From Candidatus Cloacimonadota bacterium (GTDB taxonomy: Bacteria > Cloacimonadota > Cloacimonadia > Cloacimonadales > JAIOQZ01), in NCBI GenBank assembly GCA_021108395.1, contig JAIOQZ010000023.1, positions 1 to 64,000 on the forward strand: a stretch of DNA of 64,000 nucleotides, in the 5' to 3' direction. The position numbers and the translations under genes are program-made. Shown one piece after another: positions 1-9,900 of this stretch. How positions within the stretch are numbered: the first letter of the stretch is position 1; every line of letters begins with the position of its first letter. The notes below the pieces were generated by a model. That model made no database searches. It was not told the origin of the DNA and saw only the letters and a list, made by a program, of their open reading frames with translations.

Positions 1-18
1 TTACACAATACAACAGGG

Positions 19-1191
19 ATGCACAACATGTATGAAAACATCGGATTAGAAAAGAAAAGTGCCTCCTGCAAGGAGCTATCCATCGACGGGATAGTCGGCA
101 GTTTCAACATGAGCAAGGCGTCAGCCTACAGGCTGGCCAAACGCAGGGGCTGGAACAAAGAATCCAGACCACTGGATAAGGGCGGCAGGAAGATTATCTA
201 CCTGGTGCCTGATGCGGATTTGCCTGAATCGTTTGAGGTTGATGATGAGAAACGGCTACCTGAGCCAGTCGAGCTTGAAACTGGCAAGCATGTTGTCTCG
301 GAGTTACCGTCTCCTGCCGTATGTGAGTCCTACAATGATGTCCCTGATCTTGTACCTGCCACGACGATTCCAGAGCATGAATTGCATCGAGCGCAGTTGA
401 AGGCGGAAATCTGCAATCGGATATTATCTCTCACCGCAGAGACTGGAATCAGGAAGTCCGCTATTGATGATGTGCTGGAGGCCTACAATTCCGGTTTCTT
501 CGTAGCCGATTTATTCAAACTCGAGGGCAAGCGCAGTAGTCGGACGTTTCGCAATTGGCTTCAGGCTTACGAGGAGAGCGGTCGTGATTTCAAGTCGCTG
601 GTGCGAATTCCTCGAACCTCCAACCAGATGAAGACGACAGTGCAGGAGCAGAACTTCCTGCTCAACTTGCTACTGGACGCCAACCGCATCAAGATTGGCT
701 CCGCAATTCGCAAGCTGAAGCAGCTCGAACGAGTTGGTATCCTGAAATCGCCAACCAGTGAACGCTCCCTACGCCGCTGGTGCGAGAACTGGCGGGACGC
801 TCATGTCCAGCAGTGGAGCTTATTGCGTAAGGGCGCTAAATTCGCCAAAGACAACATGCTGCTCACTATACTGCGAGACTCCTGCCTGAAAGTGGGTGAT
901 GTCTGGGTAGCGGACGGCCACAAGCTGGCATTCGACATCATCGATCCGAAAACGGGCAGACCCAAACGGATGACACGCACAGCGTGCTCAGGTAAAATAC
1001 ACTTAGGCTCCACCTGCAAACACGACAAGACCAAGGGTAACATCCGCAAGCTGGTAAAAAAAGCAATAATAAATTTGACAATAATTATGGCTTGGATGAT
1101 TAGTAATTCTAAAATAAAAGTAGAAGAGCGTTTCTACTTCAAAAATGCTAAAGTGGCTATCCACAAAAGTGTACCAAATATTAATAAATAG
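19..1191 (+). pseudogene. Mu-type transposase, truncated
   Basis: The N-terminal ~70 residues look like the winged-helix DNA-binding domain of MuA-type transposases (FNMSKASAYRLAKRRGW). A helical linker follows (about residues 125-290), and then GDVWVADGHKLAFDIIDP, which matches the start of the MuA catalytic domain with the first acidic residue in VADGH. Homology stops about 20 residues later, near base 990-1060. The reading frame then runs through AT-rich sequence coding for a lysine- and isoleucine-rich tail unlike the rest. The remaining catalytic acidic residues and the Mu C-terminal domain are absent, so the enzyme is almost certainly dead. A start at base 28 is equally possible. It marks the left part of the window as mobile-element territory. 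Confidence 0.7.
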
Positions 1192-1214
1192 GAATAATGC
1201 AAAAGGAGAATAAC

Positions 1215-1945
1215 ATGAAAATGAAAGCCATTTTAGATGCACTGATTCCAAGAGAAGATTTCGATGTGGAGGATGATACAGGGTACGCAATTGCAAGAAA
1301 TAAAATGACTATTTCTGTTACTGAATTGGAGTTTAATTCGTTTTTTTCTCTACAGTAAAAAAACCTGATTTCCAAAGAGAAACAAATGAGTGGGAGCCAA
1401 AGAAAGTACATCAATTAATAAAAAGCTTTTTGGAAGGAGAACTAATTCCATCTGTAATATTATGGAAAAGTGCAAGCAATCACATTTTTATTATAGATGG
1501 ATCGCATAGATTAAGTGCTCTTTCAGCTTGGATAAACGATGACTATGGAGACGGTACTATTTCTTTGAAATATTATAACAGATACATTCCTGAGGAACAA
1601 TTGGCTTCTGCGGAAGCTACCAGAATATTGATAAATAAGAACATCGGCTCCTATCTTCAGTTAAAGGAAGCCAACAAAAAGGAAAATCCAGATAGAGATT
1701 TATTACTTCGGGCAAAAAGCCTTGGTTCATTAGCATTGCAAGTCCAATGGGTTGAAGGAAATTCTAGAAAAGCAGAAGATTCCTTTTTTAGAATTAATCA
1801 GCAAGCAAGCCCCATAAATCTAACTGAAATAAAATTAATAAAATCCCGAACAAAGCCTAATGGTTTAGCGACTAGAGCAATCTATAGAAGTGGAACAGGG
1901 CACAATTATTGGTCTAGATTTGAGAAGAGCTTCCTTTCATTGTGA
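1215..1945 (+). pseudogene. DUF262 / ParB-like (GmrSD-type) protein, frameshifted and truncated
   Basis: Reading starts at ATG 1215 after an AAAAGGAG ribosome site. It breaks in a run of seven T at 1341-1347 and resumes one frame over with FSTVKKPDFQRETNEWEP. A long open frame follows containing FIIDGSHRLSALSAWINDDY. The DFQRE...W.P..V..LI.S and IDGSHRLSAL blocks are the hallmark of the DUF262/ParB-like nuclease family, which includes GmrSD-type restriction proteins. The gene is AT-rich compared with its neighbours, which suggests transfer. The C-terminus ends abruptly at about 1920-1945, where it meets a fragment of a secreted-protein gene. Two lesions (frameshift and missing C-terminus) make it a pseudogene unless the T-run is a sequencing error. 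Confidence 0.6.
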
Positions 1946-1959
1946 CTTGGCGAATAGGT

Positions 1960-2576
1960 ACGTCTTGATAATTCTGTCTCTACCGATGACCGATTACAAC
2001 ATCAACGTAAATAAACCCGCCCTGCTTCAACAATCCAACGATGGTAATCTGCTGCTTTTCTATTCGAACAATGATGGAGATGTCCACAAGATAGATCCGG
2101 ACTTCAACATTCTGTGGAGCAGGGACATTCTTCTTGGCGGCACTTCCAACTACAGCCGTATGATTGGTCGGGGGGATCAAGCCGGTCGTGTTCTCGACAA
2201 CGGTGATATTCTGTTTGTAGCCAGCTACATTACGCAAGCAGAACTTCCAGCGGTTCTTGTCCATGCCGATCCGGAGGGTTATGTGTCGGTGGATGATACG
2301 GAGACGCCGGCGCCAACAGAACAAACACTGACCGCTTACCCTAACCCGTTTAACCCGGAAACGACACTACGCTTCGATCTGGAACATCCAGGACAGGTTA
2401 GTTTGGACATTTACAATGTACGCGGCCAACTCGTCGCCACACTGCTGGATGAGCCTCGCCCAGCCGGAGCGCACACAGTCACTTGGACAGCCGATGGTTG
2501 CACCTCTGGCATTTACTTCGCAAAGCTGAAGATAAACAATCAAAACACAACAACCAAGCTGCTGTTGCTGAAATAA
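1960..2576 (+). pseudogene. C-terminal fragment of secreted beta-propeller-like protein with sorting domain
   Basis: The open frame holds the last ~195 residues of a protein related to the three genes downstream. It has propeller-like strands (DPDFNILWSRD) and ends in YPNPFNPETTLRFDL, SGIYFAKL and KLLLLK, the C-terminal sorting domain seen in secreted FCB-group proteins. There is no signal peptide or clear start, because the 5' half is replaced by the DUF262 remnant. The exact junction (about 1920-1985) cannot be fixed by eye. It is best read as the leftover of a fourth paralogue in the tandem array. Confidence 0.6.
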
Positions 2577-2634
2577 ACTTGACGAGTTTGCAGACGAAGT
2601 AGAGACTATATTTCGATGCTTCAGGGAGGACAAC

Positions 2635-4043
2635 ATGCGCTACTACATTTTTCTGCTCTTGCTATTCACCGCCCTGCTCACCCTCTCCGCCGAGGTGCTG
2701 TGGGAGCAAACCTACCTTATTACCGAGTACTCCGATGAACTGGGCGTTACCAGCGTAACCCAGTGCGCCGATGGCGGCTTTCTGCTCTCCGGCTGGTGGT
2801 ATTGGGACTGGACTCCACAAATAAACAGCGGCTGGGTTGTACGCACCGACGCCAACGGCCTGCAACAGTGGGTGGACTGGGACACGCTCAGCTTCCCCAA
2901 CAACAACACCAACGCGACACATGTCTTTGAGTTGCAGGATGGCAGCGTTGTGAGTATAGGCTGCTACCACACCGGGCACCCGGGAAACCCGCCCAGTGGA
3001 ATCGTCTGGTACTTCACTAAACGCAACGCCGATGGCCAATTGACGAACTTCGTGAGCCAGATTGATTCAGAGATTGGGGTTAGAGACGCCATTCTCACGG
3101 AGAATGATAATATCCTGCTCGCTGGCCATGGGGGGGGGGGCCGAGACTCACTCTCATCGACTCTACCGGAACGGTGCTGTCGGACGAGCAGTACATGACA
3201 CACATCGAAGGAAGTGGCAGTATTCGCTCCGTCATCCAGACCGCTGACGGTGGGTTCGCCGGAACGGGGTATATAAATTCTTGGACACTTTTCGCGTTGA
3301 AAGTTGACGCTGATGGGGATACCCTTTGGACTCATGTAGATCCCGACACAACGCATGGAGAACAAGGGGCGGATTTATGCGAAAACAACGACGGGAATAT
3401 ACTCGTCGGTGGTTTCGCACCAAACCAACCCTATCCGGACGGTCCCGGCGGCTATGCAGCTCTGTTTGCTCCTGACGGCGAGAGATTATGGCATCATTAC
3501 ACCACAGAGTTTGATTCGGCGGCGACAGCTATCTGGCAATTGGAAAATCGAGCTGATTACTCAAAATTTATCATGACTTCAGCATCTCCGGAGACTGTGT
3601 ACCTTCTCCAGACAGACTATGACTACAACATCGAGTGGGCAGCAACGGATGTCATGCGTGATTCCAAGTACGTCGCACCGGACAACATGCTGTTCTACGA
3701 GGAGGTGAGCAACTGGGAAACAAGGATGATACTAACAGATATGAATCTTGTCTCCGTCAACGACAACGACATTCCATCGCCCAATGGAGTGGCTGTTTCA
3801 GTATATCCCAATCCGTTTAACCCCGAGACGACGATAGCGTTCAATCTAACAGAACCAGCCCACAGCACACTGTGTGTGTACAACATCAAAGGACAACTTG
3901 TAACCACATTGCTGGATGAACCCCTACAAGCCGGTGCGCACACAGTCACTTGGACAGCCACAGGCTGTTCTTCGGGTATTTACTTCGCAATGCTGAAGAT
4001 TAACAATCAAAGCACAACAACCAAACTGCTACTGTTGAAATAG
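2635..4043 (+). pseudogene. Secreted beta-propeller-like protein with sorting domain, split at an 11-G tract
   Basis: The gene starts at ATG 2635 after GGGAGGAC and codes for a signal peptide (MRYYIFLLLLFTALLTLSA) followed by repeats of the type ADGGFLLSG...WVVRTDANGLQQW, typical of secreted beta-propellers. The frame is lost in a run of eleven G at 3130-3140 and hits a stop at 3198. The next frame continues in register (PRLTLIDSTGTVL) to a complete YPNPFNPETT...SGIYFAML...KLLLLK sorting domain ending at 4043. Alignment with the two paralogues downstream (GH, four residues, P) shows that twelve G would restore the frame exactly. It is therefore either a phase-variable gene in the off state, a real pseudogene, or a base-calling error in the homopolymer. 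Confidence 0.75.
3130..3140 (+). repeat. Poly-G tract (11 G) inside coding sequence
   Basis: Eleven consecutive G interrupt the propeller gene. Twelve G would give GHGGGGP, aligning with GHSASFP in the paralogue starting at 4054. Long intragenic G tracts are classic sites of slipped-strand phase variation in surface-protein genes. Confidence 0.9.
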
Positions 4044-4053
4044 GAGGATGAAG

Positions 4054-5466
4054 ATGAAGAAGTCACTCATCGCCTTGCTCTTTCTCACCGCCCTCACCCT
4101 CTCCGCCGAGGTGCTGTGGGAGCACACGTATCTTGTTGGCCCGGGCTGGGCAGATGAAATAGCAGTTAACAGTGTGAGCCAATGCCAGGATGGCGGCTTC
4201 CTGATTGGTGGGTACTGGTATGTTGGTGGACCTGAAACTGAAAGATGCGGTTTTGTTGTCCGCACCAACGCAGATGGTTTACAGCAATGGGTGGACTGGG
4301 ATTCTCTGATGAACACCCATCCTGTGGACCATGTCACACAATGCCTCAATGTGTTTGAGATGCCCGACGGCAGTGTGATGTCCGTCGGTGGATATTATAG
4401 CTCTCCAGAAGGTTACTACCTAATCCAGAGAGATTCCAACGGGAATCGGATTTGGGTGGAGGAATGCGAAGATGCTGACATCTATCCAAAGGATGTCATT
4501 CTCTGCTCCGACGGCAGTATTCTACTATCAGGGCATTCGGCCTCTTTCCCTATGTTGATTAAATTGAATCAGTATGGGGATATCAGCTGGGAGAATACAT
4601 ATTTTACAGATATGATCCAATCTGGGGCTTTTCTGAGTTTGATGGAAACCTCTGATGGAGACCTTGTTGCTACTGGTTATGGAAACGTCTTTGTGACCAA
4701 TAGTTATACACTGCTTGTACACAAGATAAGCTCCGAGGGTGATTCTCTGTGGAGCCACACCCATCCAGACAGCACAAGGGCTACAAAAGGACTGGGGCTG
4801 TGTGAAAACAATGACAACGACCTGTTTGTGGTGGGCTGGGCTACTCACAATCCACATCCTGACGGCCCTGCAGGCTATGCTGCTCTCTTTACCCCCGATG
4901 GCGACCGTGTGTGGCATCATTTTACCGAAGTCGATACAATCACAACAACTAATGATTATGTCATCAATATTCCCTCCATATCAAAATTCCTGATCTCAGC
5001 CAGCCCAACCTTTTTTAATGAGTGGGTGTATCAAACCGATTATGACTACAATATCGAATGGCAACGAAATGACCTTCCACACATATTCTGTCTGGCCGGG
5101 GAACAAAACATTGTCTTTGCCAGTTCGTATAACACCTGGGGCATAACACTGATGCTGACCGACCTTGATCTGGCACCTGCTGGCGATGAAAACATACCCC
5201 CGCCCGAGCGCAATTTACAGGCCTATCCCAACCCGTTCAACCCAAGCACGACCATCGAGTTCAACCTGGCAGAACCCGCCCACAGCACACTGTGTGTGTT
5301 CAATATTCGCGGGCAGCGTGTGGCTACCCTACTGGATGAGCCTCTACAAGCCGGCACCCATAGCGTTACGTGGGAGGCCACAGGCCTTGCCAGTGGTGTT
5401 TACTTCGCAAGATTAACTACTAATAACCAACAGATGTCACTCACTAAACTCTGTCTGATCAAATAG
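4054..5466 (+). CDS. Secreted beta-propeller-like protein with C-terminal sorting domain (paralogue 1)
   Basis: The ~470-residue protein has a signal peptide (MKKSLIALLFLTALTLSA). Its body of repeated short motifs (QCQDGGFLIGGYW, VVRTNADGLQQW, LCENNDNDLFVVGW) suggests a propeller. The C-terminal domain begins at YPNPFNPSTTIEFNL and ends SGVYFARL...LTKLCLIK, which should direct export and surface attachment or release by a type IX-like route. ATG 4048 is also in frame, but the ribosome site TAGGAGG abuts it with no spacer. ATG 4054 has normal spacing and matches the start of the next paralogue. The stop of the upstream gene overlaps the ribosome site, so the genes form one operon. The ligand or role is unknown. 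Confidence 0.8.
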   Translation: MKKSLIALLFLTALTLSAEVLWEHTYLVGPGWADEIAVNSVSQCQDGGFLIGGYWYVGGPETERCGFVVRTNADGLQQWVDWDSLMNTHPVDHVTQCLNVFEMPDGSVMSVGGYYSSPEGYYLIQRDSNGNRIWVEECEDADIYPKDVILCSDGSILLSGHSASFPMLIKLNQYGDISWENTYFTDMIQSGAFLSLMETSDGDLVATGYGNVFVTNSYTLLVHKISSEGDSLWSHTHPDSTRATKGLGLCENNDNDLFVVGWATHNPHPDGPAGYAALFTPDGDRVWHHFTEVDTITTTNDYVINIPSISKFLISASPTFFNEWVYQTDYDYNIEWQRNDLPHIFCLAGEQNIVFASSYNTWGITLMLTDLDLAPAGDENIPPPERNLQAYPNPFNPSTTIEFNLAEPAHSTLCVFNIRGQRVATLLDEPLQAGTHSVTWEATGLASGVYFARLTTNNQQMSLTKLCLIK

Positions 5467-5476
5467 GAGGAAGAAA

Positions 5477-6895
5477 ATGAAAAAGTCACTCCTTGCCTTG
5501 CTCTTTCTCACCGCCCTCACCCTCTCCGCCGAGGTGCTGTGGGAGCACACGTATCTTGTTGGCCCGGGCTGGGCAGATGAAATAGAGGTTAACAGTGTGA
5601 GCCAATGTGAGGATGGCGGCTTCCTGATTGGTGGATACTGGCGCACCGGTGAGCCTGAAATGGAAAGATGTGGTTTTGTTGTCCGCACCAACGCCGATGG
5701 TTTACAGCAATGGGTGGACTGGGATTCCCTGCAAAGCTACTATCCTGCAAACCATAAAACACAATGTCTCAATGTGTTTGAGATGCCCGACGGCAGTGTG
5801 ATGTCCGTTGGCGGGTATGGTCGCTTTAGCAGCCCAGATGGTTACTACCTTATCCAGAGAGATTCCAACGGGAATCGGATCTGGGTGGAGGAATGCGAAG
5901 ATGATGACATCTATCCAAAGGATGTCATTCCCTGCTCTGATGGCAATATTCTGCTATCAGGGCATACGAACTCTTTCCCTACATTGATTAAATTGAATCA
6001 GAATGGGGATATCATCTGGGAGAATACATATTTATCTGGTTCAATCCAAGGGGGAACTTTCCTGAGTGTGATAGAAACCTCTGACGGAGATCTTGTTGCT
6101 ACTGGTTATGGAAATGTCTTTGTGACCATTAGTAATACACTGCTTGTACACAAGATAAGCTCCGAGGGTGATTCTCTGTGGAGCCACACCCATCCAGACA
6201 GCACAAGGCATACGCAAGGACTGGGACTGTGTGAAAACAATGATAATAATCTGTTTGTGGTTGGCTGGGCTAGTCAATATCCACCCCCGCCAAGCTCAGC
6301 TGGCTATGCAGCGCTCTTTACTCCCGATGGCGACCGTGTGTGGCATCATTCTGCCGAACTCGACACACTCGTTTCTGAACTTGGTTTTGTCATCAATATC
6401 CCCTTCACATCAAAATTCCTTGTATCAACTGGTCGCAACAGTGCTAATGACAAGGTGTATCAAACCGATTATGACTACAATATCGAATGGCAACGAAATG
6501 ACCTACCATTTATGTTCTGTCTGGCTGGGGACCAAAACATTGTTTTTGCCAGTTCCTATTACACCTGGGGCATAACACTGATGCTGACCGACCTTGATCT
6601 GGCACCTGTTGGCGATGAAGACATACCCCCGCCCGAGCGCTACTTGCAGGCCTACCCCAACCCATTCAATCCGAGCACTACTATAGAGTTCAACATGATG
6701 GAGTCTGGTCAAACCACACTGTGTGTTTACAACATCAAAGGACAACATGTTGCCACCCTGCTTGATGAACCCCTACAAGCCGGAAACCACACCGTCACAT
6801 GGGAGGTCAGTGACCTCGCCAATGGTGTTTACTTCGCAAGATTAACAATTAATAATCAACAGATTTCACTCACAAAACTTTGTCTGATAAAATAG
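5477..6895 (+). CDS. Secreted beta-propeller-like protein with C-terminal sorting domain (paralogue 2)
   Basis: This is a 472-residue near-duplicate of the preceding gene, nearly identical over the signal peptide and first ~50 residues (AEVLWEHTYLVGPGWADEIE). Differences cluster in the middle: GRFSSPDGYY against YSSPEGYY, and NSFPTLIKLN against ASFPMLIKLN. The same DGGFLIGGYW, NADGLQQW and PDGDRVWHH repeats are present. It ends in YPNPFNPSTTIEFNM...NGVYFARL...LTKLCLIK. Ten bases separate it from the upstream stop and TAGGAGG overlaps that stop, so the two are translationally linked. The pattern indicates a recent tandem duplication. The function is not known. Confidence 0.8.
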   Translation: MKKSLLALLFLTALTLSAEVLWEHTYLVGPGWADEIEVNSVSQCEDGGFLIGGYWRTGEPEMERCGFVVRTNADGLQQWVDWDSLQSYYPANHKTQCLNVFEMPDGSVMSVGGYGRFSSPDGYYLIQRDSNGNRIWVEECEDDDIYPKDVIPCSDGNILLSGHTNSFPTLIKLNQNGDIIWENTYLSGSIQGGTFLSVIETSDGDLVATGYGNVFVTISNTLLVHKISSEGDSLWSHTHPDSTRHTQGLGLCENNDNNLFVVGWASQYPPPPSSAGYAALFTPDGDRVWHHSAELDTLVSELGFVINIPFTSKFLVSTGRNSANDKVYQTDYDYNIEWQRNDLPFMFCLAGDQNIVFASSYYTWGITLMLTDLDLAPVGDEDIPPPERYLQAYPNPFNPSTTIEFNMMESGQTTLCVYNIKGQHVATLLDEPLQAGNHTVTWEVSDLANGVYFARLTINNQQISLTKLCLIK

Positions 6896-6905
6896 GAGGA
6901 TGAAA

Positions 6906-9900
6906 ATGAAGAAGACTCTTGCACTGATGATCGCAGTTTTTCTACTCAGCGCCCTCTCCGCTCAAAACGTTGTAAATTCGACACTGACATTGGACATCAA
7001 TCATGTCACGGCTCTGCGCGCCGCATGCAACGGCGCCAGTAATGATGGATATATGCCTTTATGGTCAAACGAAATCCGCGAAGGCGATGAATCTGGGCAG
7101 TTTCCCTTTGCCCCGACAGTAACCTGGCCTCATGAAGGAATGAACACACACAGCACCTATCGGAATCACGCATTCAGCGGGATACTCATGGCTGATTCTC
7201 TTGCTGCAGCAGCTAATAGGTTACTTGTTTATCAATTCATGTTTGATCCCATGGCAGATCAATATCTCCAAGTATGGCATGATACAGAAGATGATATATG
7301 GGATGAGTACTATGAGCATGGGGGTGGACAGTATTTACAATATGCCGTCACCCTGTATCATTCCTACTTGCTCACCGATTATACGATGATGGTGGATTGT
7401 CTGTGGGACATGCCTGCAAGCGAAGCGACTCTACACGGCTCACAACAGGCCTTTCGAGAAGACCTTTTCAGAAATCTCACCGTGTTGACAGAGTTCGTCT
7501 ATCGGGTTTTGCAAGACACACCGCCGAATTCGTCAAGTACACTTGGAGGTGCATCCAATGCAGAAAACGCTCTAGGTATTTCTATCGATTATCGTGCCCA
7601 CAACTTACAAACCTATACCGCCAATGGTAGGCTCCGTCTGGGTGGCGCTTTGGGTTATGCCGGTTGCATTCTGGAGCAGATGCGCCAGGAGCTATATCCC
7701 ACTGATCCTGCTTACCTGTTTACACAGGACTATATTGCGCGTGCAGACTCGGATCTCTTCAGTGTCCTTATTGCGGATGGTACACCAGCAGAAGCAAACG
7801 GTTTTCTGGAGTACAACATCCAGAACAGTGGTGTTTACCAGGAGGGGCACGGTTATACCAACTACGTGTTAAACGCAATAAATCCGTATTTCACCGCTCG
7901 AAAGCGACTTGATGGTGTTGATTATTTCAACGATCCAATGATTATTGATTTATACAGGGAGACCCTTAAGTTAGTTACTCCTGTCTTTTCTCAATATAGT
8001 GGAGATACTTCGTACTTCCATCCTGATGTTAATACAGGGGAAGTAGTATATATTCAGGGTTTTCCCGAGTTGATCAACTTCTACTATCAGAGTCCGACAG
8101 CCCTTTCTGAAATGCAAAACGACATCGCCTTTTATATCGATGGAATTATTTCGATAAGGACAAATCCGGCATACTATGCAAATCCGTTCTTTTGTTACAA
8201 CCCAGACAGGGAGCTCATACTCGACTCCGCCACTGTTCCGCAATATCTGAACCACGGTTCATGGTCTAACCAGGAATTCACAGTGATGCAACAGAGATCT
8301 AATTCACTAATGGAAGCACGAGACAGGCTGTCACTCGCCATCAATCATGAAAACAGTTATACTAACTATGGGCATGAGGATAGTGACCAGAGCTCATTCA
8401 TCCTGTTCTTCAAGGGCAGACCAATTCTTATTGATCCGGGATATCGCCCGACAAATCATAACTATTGGTATGGAAAGGCTTGGCTGGCTTCGCCGTACGC
8501 GCATAATCTAATTCTTGCAAATCCCTCGCATGGTCAAGGGAGTAATCAGAATGAAGAAAATACAATTGAATCATTAGCCCTGGACAATTATGTGGATGAC
8601 AGAACCAACGATGATCGTTGGCGAGGTGAAGTTGATACTGGCAATGGTTTTTTATTGCATTTGCCACATCTTGAACCGGTCGGCTTATCGGCAGATTGGC
8701 CAAGCCTTCTTGATGGCACCTACTCAGCAGAAACGAAAAACCCTGCATTCAAAACGGATGAGTACTATCGGGATAACATCGAGCATGTTCTGGTTCAATG
8801 TGTTTATGACCACCCACAGGGCACGGCAGGTTATCCATCTGATAATGTCTCTGACATCCTGACGGTCAATCGCAACTTCTATCTGCTCAACAAGGATAGC
8901 GATGCTCCCTGCGTAGCGATATTCGATTACATGGAAAGCTCTAATCACTCGGTAGCCAATGTCCTGGCCAATCAACTACACTTCTCTACTACAACTGTAG
9001 ATTTAGCCACTCATGTTATGGATGATGATCTTACGTATTCCACAGCTAATGGCACCTTTCTCTATGAAGATTGCGGCTTCGCAAACACAGTGTATGGCAA
9101 TGGTGATATCCATTATCTTCATGGCGCAATGGGTAGTGTAGAAGATGCTCTACTGGAGGGAACAGCGAATCTTCCTCAAGGTCTATTTATAGCGTCGCAT
9201 AGCAACACAAATCCGTTAGATAGCACACCACTTCAAGAGCATAGGATGCTTAGACTGACAACTGGAGATGAACCCGGTGATGTGAGTTTTCTGACCGTAT
9301 TGCTTCCTTCTCAATCGGATACAGATCCAATCACTCAGGTAATACAAAACAGCAATGGGAGTGAACAACGCTACTACGGCGTCAACTACCAGCAGGCTGT
9401 TAATCACTCGATCTACATATCAATAGCCCGTCCTGACGAAAACAATGACTACCCGGATCTTACGTTCACTGATACTGCTGTGCGTTTCAGCACGGATGCA
9501 GACTTGTCGATTGTGGATTTGGTGGATCATGATGAGGTCAATTACTTCACACTTCGGAATGCCAGTCATTTCGAGATTCAAGATCCACAGGTTAACCCGC
9601 CACTCTTTGCGGATTACCTTGTTCTGGAGGCGGAGGACATCATTCAGGACATAACCATTTCGTATGGCAATGATTCCCTGGATGTTATGATATTCATTCC
9701 AGATGAAGACCACCCGCAGTTCAAGGTTGCACGGCAGGGAGTCGAAGCCGCCTATGTACGGATTCGCAAACGTACTGCGACATCTTACTCCGACGGAACA
9801 CTTGACATTGTTATCGGTGATCCGGTTGACAGCTTTGCATACGACAATGAATACTTCTACATCAACTACGAGTGGGACGACCTGCCACACACGGACGACC

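Noticed and set aside
3223-3300. Possible restart of translation that would make the 3' half of the split propeller gene an independent gene
   Set aside because: No signal peptide or ribosome site is present, and the frame lines up with the 5' half once one G is added.
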